DNA from: an uncultured Thiomonas sp.
Lineage (GTDB): Bacteria; Pseudomonadota; Gammaproteobacteria; Burkholderiales; Burkholderiaceae_C
Direction of reading: 5' to 3'
Length of the DNA: 9,234 nucleotides
Assembly: GCA_937927695.1 (NCBI GenBank)
Contig: CALBRU010000283.1
Span: 1 to 9,234 of the forward strand
Part shown: positions 1-6,250 of the stretch, in pieces
How positions within the stretch are numbered: the stretch's first letter is position 1
How the letters are laid out: every line of letters starts with the position of its first letter
Notes under the pieces: generated by a model
Told to the model about the DNA's origin: nothing
Databases searched by the model: none
Seen by the model: the letters and a program-made list of their open reading frames with translations, nothing else
Position numbers and translations under genes: made by a program

Positions 1-726
1 CTCGACAGGCTGGGCATCGAGCGCCTGGCTGCGGTCATCGGCGGCAGCCTGGGCGGCATGCAGGCGCTCTCCTGGACGCTGCGCCATCCAGACCGCGTGG
101 CCCACTGCGCGGCCATTGCCACCGCGCCCAGTCTTTCGGCGCAGAACATCGCTTTCAACGAGGTGGCGCGCCGCGCCATCATCACCGACCCCGACTTTCA
201 CGGCGGCGACTACTACGCGCACGGCGTCGTGCCTAAGCAGGGTCTGGCAGTGGCGCGCATGATCGGTCACATCACCTACCTCAGCGACGACGCTATGGCC
301 GCCAAGTTCGGCCGTGCGCTGCGCAATGGCGCTCTGGGCTACGGCTTTGGTGTGGACTTCGAGATCGAGAGCTATCTGCGTTACCAGGGCGACAAGTTCA
401 GCGGCTATTTCGACGCCAATTCCTATCTGCTCATCACCCGGGCGCTCGACTACTTCGACCCGGCGCGCGCCACCGGCGGCGATCTGGCGCAGGGGCTGGC
501 GGCTGCCCGGGCGCGCTTTCTGCTGGTGAGCTTCACCACCGACTGGCGCTTTTCGCCGCAGCGCTCGCGCGAGATCGTGCAGGCGCTGGTGACCAACCGC
601 CGCGCCGTGACCTATGCCGAAGTCGATGCCCCGCAGGGCCATGACGCCTTCCTCATGGATCACCCGCACTACCACGGCGTCGTGCGCGCCTGGTTCGACC
701 GCATCGCGCAGGAGCTTTCCAAATGA
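1..726 (+). CDS. metX: Homoserine O-acyltransferase MetX, 5'-truncated by window edge
   Basis: MetX is an alpha/beta-hydrolase-fold enzyme that transfers an acyl group (acetyl, or in some proteobacteria succinyl) to the hydroxyl of L-homoserine, the committed cytoplasmic step of methionine synthesis. The reading frame is open from base 1, so the gene starts upstream of the window; the ATG at 58 is internal. Directly visible are the nucleophile elbow GGSLGGM with the catalytic Ser codon at 46-48, an Asp in TTDWRFSP (541-543) and a His in GHDAFL (His codon 640-642), which together complete the Ser-Asp-His triad in the expected order. The C-terminus is intact. The stop codon overlaps the metW start as ATGA (723-726), so the two genes are translationally coupled. 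Acetyl versus succinyl specificity cannot be read from the part seen here. Confidence 0.95.
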   Translation, partial: LDRLGIERLAAVIGGSLGGMQALSWTLRHPDRVAHCAAIATAPSLSAQNIAFNEVARRAIITDPDFHGGDYYAHGVVPKQGLAVARMIGHITYLSDDAMAAKFGRALRNGALGYGFGVDFEIESYLRYQGDKFSGYFDANSYLLITRALDYFDPARATGGDLAQGLAAARARFLLVSFTTDWRFSPQRSREIVQALVTNRRAVTYAEVDAPQGHDAFLMDHPHYHGVVRAWFDRIAQELSK

Positions 727-1301
727 CCACTCCCCTGAGCGTGATTGCCGACCTGGTGCCGCATGGCAGCCGCGTACTCGATCTGGGCTGCGGCGATGGC
801 CGCATGCTGGCGCATCTGCGCGACACCCGCGGCTGCACCGGGCTGGGCGTGGAAATCAGCCCTGAAAAATTGATCGCCGCCGCCGAAAAAGGCGTGGACG
901 TGCTGCAGTTCGACTTGGAGCAGGGCCTGTCGATGTTCGGCGATGGCAGCTTCGACGTGGTGCTGCAGATCGACACCCTGCCCAATATTCGCCACACCGA
1001 AAACGCGCTGCGCGAAACCGCGCGCGTGGGTCGGCTGGGCATCCTCAGCTTCGCCAATTTCGCCCACTGGAGCATCCGCCTGCAAATCCTCACGGGCCGC
1101 CTGCCGGTGACGCCCGAACTGCCCTACGAGTGGTACAACACGCCGAACCTGCGCGTGGCGACCTATGCCGACTTCGAGCGCCTGGCGGCACACTGCGGTC
1201 TGCGCGTGATCGACGCCTTCGGCATCCGCAACGGCCGCCGCATCACCTTCGCTCCAGGGCTGCTGGCAACGGAAGCGGTGTTCTGCGTGCAGGGCGCGTA
1301 G
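723..1301 (+). CDS. metW: Methionine biosynthesis protein MetW (class I SAM methyltransferase fold)
   Basis: This 192-residue protein has a class I S-adenosylmethionine-binding fold. Motif I is visible as VLDLGCGDG at about residues 18-26, followed by an acidic strand end in GLGVEIS and the later stretch FDVVLQIDTL. Family members are about 190-210 residues, so this is full length. MetW is the usual partner of MetX in many proteobacteria and is linked to homoserine acylation and methionine synthesis; its exact biochemical role is less settled than that of MetX. The ATG at 723 overlaps the metX stop by 4 bp, which supports both the start and co-transcription. The gene ends 40 bp from the end of the convergent lipoprotein B gene, with no clear intrinsic terminator between them. 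Confidence 0.93.
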   Translation: MTTPLSVIADLVPHGSRVLDLGCGDGRMLAHLRDTRGCTGLGVEISPEKLIAAAEKGVDVLQFDLEQGLSMFGDGSFDVVLQIDTLPNIRHTENALRETARVGRLGILSFANFAHWSIRLQILTGRLPVTPELPYEWYNTPNLRVATYADFERLAAHCGLRVIDAFGIRNGRRITFAPGLLATEAVFCVQGA

Positions 1302-1341
1302 CAGGCTGACGAGGCTTGCGCCCGCCAGACGCTGACCAGTT

Positions 1342-2873
1342 CTACGCCCTCTTGTAACTCGGCAGTTCGATCACATAAGTGTCAACCGCCGCATCCGGGT
1401 TGAGCACCGGGTTGCTCGGGTCGCCGTTCCCCCAATCGCTCTGGAACAACACGCGCGTGCCGCTAGTGCTGAGCGTCACATTGGTTTGGGCCCAGTAGTT
1501 GCTCTGCGGGGCGTTGCTGTAATTCCCGGTGCTGCGATGGTGAGCAAAGCGGTACGTCAGCCCGGAGGTCAGGCTGGTGAGCATGATCTCCTGATCCAGC
1601 AGGGTGGTCGGATTGGCGGTCGGGCCGCTGTTGTCAGTGCCATAAATGTCGCCCGTCATGCCCGTCGCAATCCACATCGGGTTTTGCCAAGCCGTCGAGC
1701 CGGTCAGGCTGCCCGTTACGGGATAACCAAACACCGGTGAACTGGACTCTCCCACTAAATTCTGGATGGCCCCCGTATTCAGGTCAGCGACGATGACATT
1801 GCCATTGCCCCCCGTGGCTCGGTTGAACTGCGAGCCGACCAGCATGTCGTGGCCTGCGGCATTCATGGCCGTATCGCAATGTTCATACGCATCGAAATTG
1901 ACGGTTCGAACGTATTTGCCGTTGATGTCGAGAATGAACACACGCCCGGCCTGGCTATTCTGCGAGGCCGGATCGGGCGCAACCCACCCCTGCCCCGAGA
2001 GCAGGGGAAAGGGCGTCGTGCCGCGAGCTTGTCCTTGCGCTACATACTGGGTGTCGTAGAACACCATTTGCTGGGTCGTTTGGTTGAAACCGAACACATT
2101 CAACGCAAGTTGGCCATTGATATTCGGGATGCCACCCGCACCCAGTCCCCAAATGCGCTCGCCTTTTGCGTTGATGCCTAACGCGAACGGGTAACCGCAG
2201 CGCACCGGGCCGGTGCGTGGCCAGCCCGCTGGCAGATTATCCAGAAAGCTGTATTCCACCGTCTTGACACCCGTCTCTACGTTGATCGCGGTGAGATCGG
2301 CGTGCATGGTGCTGCCGACTGAATGGTTATCGATGTAATAGAGAGTGGTCGGATCCTGGTGATCCCAATAAAACTGCTCAACATCTCCGGGATTGATGTC
2401 TATAAATTTGATAAACGCATAGGTAGTGCCGTTATACATGGCCCAACCTTGCTGGCCTCCTGACTGCATGGTCGAACCCGGCACATACAGAATGAAGCGC
2501 GTCTCATCGCTGTTCCAGGCCATGGCCGTAGGATAGGCCGGCGCGGCGCAGAGATTTTTAAAATCAGAAACGCAATCAGTGATTCGCGTAATCCGTGTGC
2601 CGAAATCCGGATCCAGCACCGTCTTCCCCTTTGCTGGCTTGGCCAGCTTGCTGTAGGGCATACGCTTCAGGCCGTAATTCTGAAGCCCGGCCGACAAATC
2701 AACCCCGGCCACAACAGGCACAGGATTCAAATCCGTAGGAGAGCTTCCTCCAGCTACTTCAGCAACTGGGGCTGCTGGAGTACCGCCCCCCCCCCGCCGC
2801 AAGCAGACAAAGCGCCAACAGCAGGAAGGGAAAGTAAAGTTTTCTGTATGAATCGACGACGGGAAGGCAACAT
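1342..2873 (-). CDS. Lipoprotein B: Tat-type propeller-like lipoprotein, frameshifted at a G10 tract (phase-variable or pseudogene)
   Basis: This is a paralogue of the lipoprotein at 4216-5802; by eye they match at roughly half of the positions over the mature domain. The true start is taken as the ATG at 2873-2871: it has GGGAG seven bases upstream and opens a signal peptide beginning MLPSRRRFIQK, a twin-arginine motif (SRRxF-hydrophobic), with a hydrophobic core and lipobox LSAC (Cys25). Directly after come Gly codons in a run of ten G. In this sequence that frame then stops at TAG 2756-2754 after 39 codons. The mature domain (about 480 residues) lies one frame over; one extra G would join them into a protein of about 510 residues. 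An unbroken ORF from 2934 exists in the mature-domain frame, but its N-terminus has no signal peptide. The mature part shows recurring strand-turn units such as NSDETRFILYV, DPTTLYYID and TSGTRVLFQSDW, suggesting a beta-propeller (inference). Its enzymatic or binding role is unknown. Confidence 0.8.
2786..2795. repeat. Homopolymer tract C10/G10 inside the lipoprotein B coding start
   Basis: Ten consecutive C on the + strand (ten G in the coding sense) lie immediately after the lipobox Cys codon and one GGC codon. The signal-peptide frame upstream and the mature-domain frame downstream differ by one base across this tract. Lengths of 8 or 11 would put them in frame. Runs of this length are prone to slipped-strand mispairing, and in sequencing they are also prone to length miscalls. 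Confidence 0.9.
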
Positions 2874-2939
2874 TTTCAATCTCCCAGAAAAACGAATACG
2901 GATCAAAACCCTCGCGGCAGCCACACTTAAACACTCCGA

Positions 2940-4073
2940 TCAGGGAGCATTGTCAGGGCGCTCAGATGCACCAGAACCGCGCAGGATGGCAGGTCGGGTC
3001 AAACGCAAGCCAAGAAGAAAATCTTTGGCTGGCGCTTCCCAGTAGTGATAAATGGCTAGAGAAATCAGAATCAGAACTCCCACTAACGTCGGGACAAGGA
3101 GCGCGCTGAGCAGCGGAGATTCCGAACCGAATTCATTGCGTGCAATATCGAGAATAGCGACCCCGATGTATTGGTGCAGCAAATATAGGCTATAACTGGC
3201 TACCCCAATCGCCGCGAGCGGCGGGTAACCCAGCCAAGCCACCCAAGCGGGGCGTTTCATCATCGCCAAAAAAACAAAAAAACTAAATGCAAAAGCAAGA
3301 TAAGGTGCGATGGTTCCGACATGCGTCCCCAGCCTGAGCACCGCAATAGCGACGACCGACTCGATTAGTAATATCCAGGCCAGTCGGCTACTGGCATCTG
3401 CATAAAGCGCATAAAACCCAATGCCAGCCACAAACCAAGGCAAGGCACCAATAACAAAAATAAAATCGATTGCCCAGAGATGATGGAAGCCTAGCGCCCG
3501 GGCCAGCACATAAAATATCACCAAGCTACCAAACGCCAGCGCCACAGATTTAAAGAACAACCGAGAACCTACCAAAAAATAAATGACACTGATCCAAAAA
3601 TAAAATTTGACCTCAACAAACAGGGACCAATAGGCCCCATCAACCGCCTTGAATGGCACGCCAAAAATCTTACTCCAGATGATTGGATCAATGAATGTCA
3701 GGCCGGGAATAAAATCCCTGATCTGAGGAATAAAAATATTTTGTGGCAGTAAATGCAGAATGAAAAATGACAACACCGAACAAATCAACATGGTTGGAAA
3801 TAGACGCGCAAACCGCTTCCAGAAAAAATGTCCTAGCGTGCGACACCTGAATAGGGTCATGCTGATCACAAATCCAGATATCACAAAAAAAATCTGCACC
3901 CCTAGATCGCCATACTCAAACAACCAGAAGTGCGCCCCAAAACCCCCGTAGGGGTAGAAATTATCTTGGGCGACAGGCGGCGTCCACCGGACAAAATAGT
4001 GATACCCCATCACCAACAGAATGGCTATGGCTCTTAATCCATCCAATACCTTGAGACGATGCCGTTCTTCCAT
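2940..4073 (-). CDS. Acyltransferase family 3 integral membrane protein (OafA/YrhL-like O-acyltransferase)
   Basis: This 377-residue polytopic inner-membrane protein belongs to acyltransferase family 3, whose members usually move acetyl or other acyl groups onto extracytoplasmic glycans such as O-antigen, exopolysaccharide or peptidoglycan. Family hallmarks visible are LDGLRAIAILL with R14 and H25 spaced as R-x10-H, GVQIFFVISGF (residues 58-68), the basic RFARLFP (87-93), WSLFVEVKFY (149-158), SYSLYLLHQ near the C-terminus and a final YWEAP. About ten hydrophobic segments are apparent, and there is no C-terminal SGNH esterase domain, so this is the short form. The start at 4073 leaves the usual short N-terminal tail; no strong Shine-Dalgarno sequence is seen. 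The gene is much richer in A/T than its neighbours, suggesting separate acquisition. It lies 66 bp upstream of the lipoprotein B start and downstream of a terminator hairpin. The acyl donor and target glycan are unknown. Confidence 0.88.
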   Translation of the reverse strand: MEERHRLKVLDGLRAIAILLVMGYHYFVRWTPPVAQDNFYPYGGFGAHFWLFEYGDLGVQIFFVISGFVISMTLFRCRTLGHFFWKRFARLFPTMLICSVLSFFILHLLPQNIFIPQIRDFIPGLTFIDPIIWSKIFGVPFKAVDGAYWSLFVEVKFYFWISVIYFLVGSRLFFKSVALAFGSLVIFYVLARALGFHHLWAIDFIFVIGALPWFVAGIGFYALYADASSRLAWILLIESVVAIAVLRLGTHVGTIAPYLAFAFSFFVFLAMMKRPAWVAWLGYPPLAAIGVASYSLYLLHQYIGVAILDIARNEFGSESPLLSALLVPTLVGVLILISLAIYHYWEAPAKDFLLGLRLTRPAILRGSGASERPDNAP

Positions 4074-4122
4074 TTGTGGCCATTTGAAAAGAGGTTGAGT
4101 GATTCGAGCGGCGCTGCAATAT

Positions 4123-4148
4123 AAAAAAAGGCACGCCCGAGGCGTGCC
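4123..4148 (-). terminator. Intrinsic terminator after lipoprotein A
   Basis: A perfect 8-bp stem, GGCACGCC and GGCGTGCC (4130-4137 and 4141-4148) with a 3-base loop, is followed in the minus-strand sense by a run of seven T. This is a textbook rho-independent terminator for lipoprotein A. It lies 50 bp before the acyltransferase start, so the downstream genes need either read-through or their own promoter. Confidence 0.85.
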
Positions 4149-4175
4149 GCATCATAGGTCTGCAGTGCATCGATG

Positions 4176-4200
4176 CCCACCCCGCACTGAGCGGGGTGGG
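4176..4200. other. GC-rich perfect hairpin between lipoprotein A stop and its terminator
   Basis: CCCACCCCGC (4176-4185) and GCGGGGTGGG (4191-4200) form a 10-bp perfect stem with loop ACTGA. It starts 16 bp after the lipoprotein A stop codon and 27 bp before the intrinsic terminator stem. It has no adjacent T run on either strand, so it is more likely a 3'-end stabiliser, protein pause or binding structure than a terminator by itself. Confidence 0.6.
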
Positions 4201-4215
4201 GCCACTCTCGCTCCA

Positions 4216-5802
4216 TCAATTGGGTTTGTAGGCGGGCAACTCGATGACGTAGGTATCCACCGGCGCATTCGGGTTGATCACTGGGTTCTTCGGATTGGCG
4301 TTGCCCCAGTCGCTCTGCACGAGTATGCGGGTGCCGCTCGGACTTGGGGTGACGTTGGTCTGCGCCCAATAGTTGTTCACCGGTGCATTGCTGTAATGAC
4401 CTGTGCTGCGGTGATGCGCCACGCGGAACACGACACCCGTGTCCACATTGGCGACAGAGACTTCCTGGTCGATGTAGGTCTGAGGGTTTGCCACCGGGGC
4501 ATTGTTGCTGCCGTTGTCTGCCGTGCTGCCGTAGGGCGAGCCGGTCACTCCCATCGCCACCCAGCCGGGTACCTTCCAGGCTCCCGAGCTGATGAGGGTA
4601 CTGGTACGCGGATAGCCGTCCCCCTTGGACACCCCAATCACTGTGGACACGGCGCCGGTCGCCAGGTTCGCCACCATCAAATTGCCGCTACCCGACGGGC
4701 CGTCATATTGCGTGCCCACCAGCAGGTCTTCGCCCTTGGCGTTGACCGAACTGTCCAGGTGCTCGATGGCGTCAAACTTCACGGTGCGCACGATGTTGCC
4801 ATTCAGGTCGAACACCACGGTGGTGTGGTTTGCCCAATCGGGCCAGGCCCAGCCCTTGCCGCTCTTGAGCGGGAACGGCGTGGTGCCGCGCGCCTGCGCC
4901 ACGGGAATGCCGTTGTAGTGTGTGACTTTGCCGGTCTTGGCATTGAAGCCAAAGGCGTTGAGGCCGAGCTGGCCACTGACGTTCGGAATGCCGCCCGCGC
5001 CCAGCCCCCACAACTCCAGATCACCGCCTGAATAGAACGGATATCCGGCTCGCACTGGGCCGGTCGTCGGCCAACCCTGCGCTTTCACATCGGGCATGAA
5101 GTCGTGCAGCACGCTTTGCACGCCGGTTTCCACGTTGATCTCCATCATGCGCATGATGATCTCGCCACCGCTTTCGCGGTTGTCGATATAGACCAGTTTG
5201 GTCGGGTCGGAATGACTCCAGTAGAACTGCTCGATATCGGGAGGATTGATCGGCAGAAACTTGATGAAGGCGTAGGTCTTGCCGTCAAACATTGCCCAGC
5301 CCTGCTTGCCACCGCTCTGCGCGCCAGTCACGTACAAAACAAAACGCGATTCGTTGCAATTCCAACCCTGTGTGGTCGGGTAGGCGGGCATCGCCACATT
5401 CGCCTTGAAGTCAGCCAAGGCGTCCGTCACGCGGACGATATGGGTTCCCGGGAAATCGGGGTCCTCTACGCGAACTCCTTTGGCAGGCTTAGCCAAATAG
5501 GAAAAGGGACGAAGGTTCTTTCCATAGTCGACCAAACCGCTGGTCAGAGTGACACTGGGAGTGGCGCAGGTCGCTGACACCGGGGTGGGCGCCGGGGTGG
5601 GCGCCGGGGTGGGTTCCTGCGGTGCGTTATTCGCACTGCCGCCGGTGATCGTGGGCTGCGGACTGGCGATCGCTGCCGTGCCAGTCCCTGCAGTCACATT
5701 ATTGGCAGCAGCAAGATCCGTCGTGCCACCGCCACCGCAGCCTGCAAGAGTCACCGAAGCCACCAGGGCAAGAGTTCCCGCTTTTAAAAAGAATGAATTC
5801 AT
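4216..5802 (-). CDS. Lipoprotein A: Sec-type propeller-like lipoprotein, intact paralogue of lipoprotein B
   Basis: This 528-residue exported lipoprotein has a known role in no family I can name. The ATG at 5802 is chosen because GAGGAAG lies just upstream and it opens a clean signal peptide (MNSFFLKAGT, hydrophobic core, lipobox LAGC, Cys22). Gly at +2 rather than Asp favours outer-membrane sorting. The longer reading frame from 5931 adds residues that would bury this signal. After the Cys come GGGG, a low-complexity linker and a Pro-Thr repeat (PTPAPTPAPTP), then about 420 residues matching lipoprotein B to the very end. Shared blocks include KPAKG, GWAMF/Y, TYAFIKF, IEQFYW/VEQFYW, WGLGAGGIPN, ARGTTPFPL, HHRSTG, NYWAQTNVT, QSDWGN and VDTYVIELP. 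Repeating strand-like units ending in an S/N-x-G/E-x-R turn suggest a beta-propeller, distantly like oligogalacturonate-lyase or TolB-type propellers (inference). The gene is divergent from the histidine kinase and followed by an intrinsic terminator. Confidence 0.85.
   Translation of the reverse strand: MNSFFLKAGTLALVASVTLAGCGGGGTTDLAAANNVTAGTGTAAIASPQPTITGGSANNAPQEPTPAPTPAPTPVSATCATPSVTLTSGLVDYGKNLRPFSYLAKPAKGVRVEDPDFPGTHIVRVTDALADFKANVAMPAYPTTQGWNCNESRFVLYVTGAQSGGKQGWAMFDGKTYAFIKFLPINPPDIEQFYWSHSDPTKLVYIDNRESGGEIIMRMMEINVETGVQSVLHDFMPDVKAQGWPTTGPVRAGYPFYSGGDLELWGLGAGGIPNVSGQLGLNAFGFNAKTGKVTHYNGIPVAQARGTTPFPLKSGKGWAWPDWANHTTVVFDLNGNIVRTVKFDAIEHLDSSVNAKGEDLLVGTQYDGPSGSGNLMVANLATGAVSTVIGVSKGDGYPRTSTLISSGAWKVPGWVAMGVTGSPYGSTADNGSNNAPVANPQTYIDQEVSVANVDTGVVFRVAHHRSTGHYSNAPVNNYWAQTNVTPSPSGTRILVQSDWGNANPKNPVINPNAPVDTYVIELPAYKPN
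5581..5613. repeat. 12-bp tandem repeat encoding Pro-Thr-Pro-Ala
   Basis: The unit CGGGGTGGGCGC is repeated about 2.75 times (starts at 5581, 5593 and 5605). In the coding sense it specifies the PTPA linker of lipoprotein A. Since the unit is a multiple of three, copy-number change would alter linker length without breaking the frame. Confidence 0.85.
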
Positions 5803-6104
5803 GACTACTTCCTCACTATGACGCCAGCCGTGCACCCATTGCGACCACACGATCAAGCCCCTCTCAAGATGAGACTGCTTCGACTCATGACACTCGAAAC
5901 CGCCCCGAAATACAACGCAAAACAAAGGCACTGTTTGTTACAAAAAGGGCGCACTAAAACCCTCGCCTCATGCCCTAAACACCATACCCCCCCTCAACGA
6001 AGCCTAGGCCTGCGACTCGGCAGACCCCAAAATATGCTCATTAGGGTGAGCGAATTGTCGAGTTTTCCCTAAGTCGAATCGATCAGCGCTCTCTGACTTG
6101 CGTA

Positions 6105-6135
6105 TCGGAATTTGCTGGTTTTTTTGTCGGAATTT
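6105..6135. repeat. Direct repeat TCGGAATTT, two copies 22 bp apart
   Basis: Two identical 9-bp copies (6105-6113 and 6127-6135) are spaced about two helical turns apart, separated by a short stretch containing seven T. The spacing on one DNA face would suit a dimeric regulator such as the LuxR-type protein encoded downstream. That assignment is inference. Confidence 0.5.
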
Positions 6136-6209
6136 TCTGATAACCTTGGGCCGCCACCCCAAAACACGTTGAATTCTCTAGTCGTCGCCAGATTTCACTT
6201 CGTGAATGT

Positions 6210-6221
6210 AGCGATATCGCT
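6210..6221. promoter_or_regulatory. 12-bp perfect palindrome upstream of the histidine kinase
   Basis: AGCGATATCGCT is fully self-complementary and lies 30 bp before the kinase start. It sits just after the small dyad TTCAC-TTC-GTGAA (6194-6206). It could be an operator; no family-specific match is recognised. Confidence 0.35.
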
Positions 6222-6250
6222 CCATTTTTGAACCATCGCATGCCGACCTC

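Larger units (their letters stand above)
5803..6250. promoter_or_regulatory. Divergent intergenic region between lipoprotein A and the histidine kinase
   Basis: These 448 bp hold no convincing gene: the overlapping frames lack signal, motif or ribosome-binding support. The region should carry promoters for both flanking genes, but no -35/-10 pair is strong enough to call. Symmetric or repeated elements are concentrated on the kinase side. They are TTAGGG/CCCTAA (6041-6046 and 6067-6072), two TCGGAATTT copies (6105-6113 and 6127-6135), TTCAC-TTC-GTGAA (6194-6206) and the palindrome AGCGATATCGCT (6210-6221). A C7 run (5987-5993) lies nearer lipoprotein A. The region is less GC-rich than the genes beside it. 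Confidence 0.6.

Noticed and set aside
1292..1323. GGGCGC ... GCGCCC inverted repeat at the metW / lipoprotein B convergence as a terminator
   Set aside because: 20-base loop, only a 6-bp stem and no T run on either strand.
2871..2934. Extension of the lipoprotein B frame to an ATG at 2934, giving an unbroken 530-residue protein
   Set aside because: Its N-terminus (MFKCGCREGF onward) lacks a signal peptide and resembles translation of leader DNA. The ATG at 2873 in the other frame has a good ribosome-binding site and a clear lipoprotein signal, so a frame change at the G10 tract explains the data better.
4099..5031. 310-residue plus-strand open frame opposite lipoprotein A
   Set aside because: Antisense shadow of a well-supported gene; composition is low-complexity His/Arg/Val and no domain is seen.
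5803..5931. Upstream start at 5931 for lipoprotein A
   Set aside because: It would put 43 residues before an obvious signal peptide; the ATG at 5802 has its own Shine-Dalgarno sequence.
5987..5993. C7 run upstream of lipoprotein A as a second slippage switch
   Set aside because: Short for slippage and not placed in a recognisable promoter spacer.
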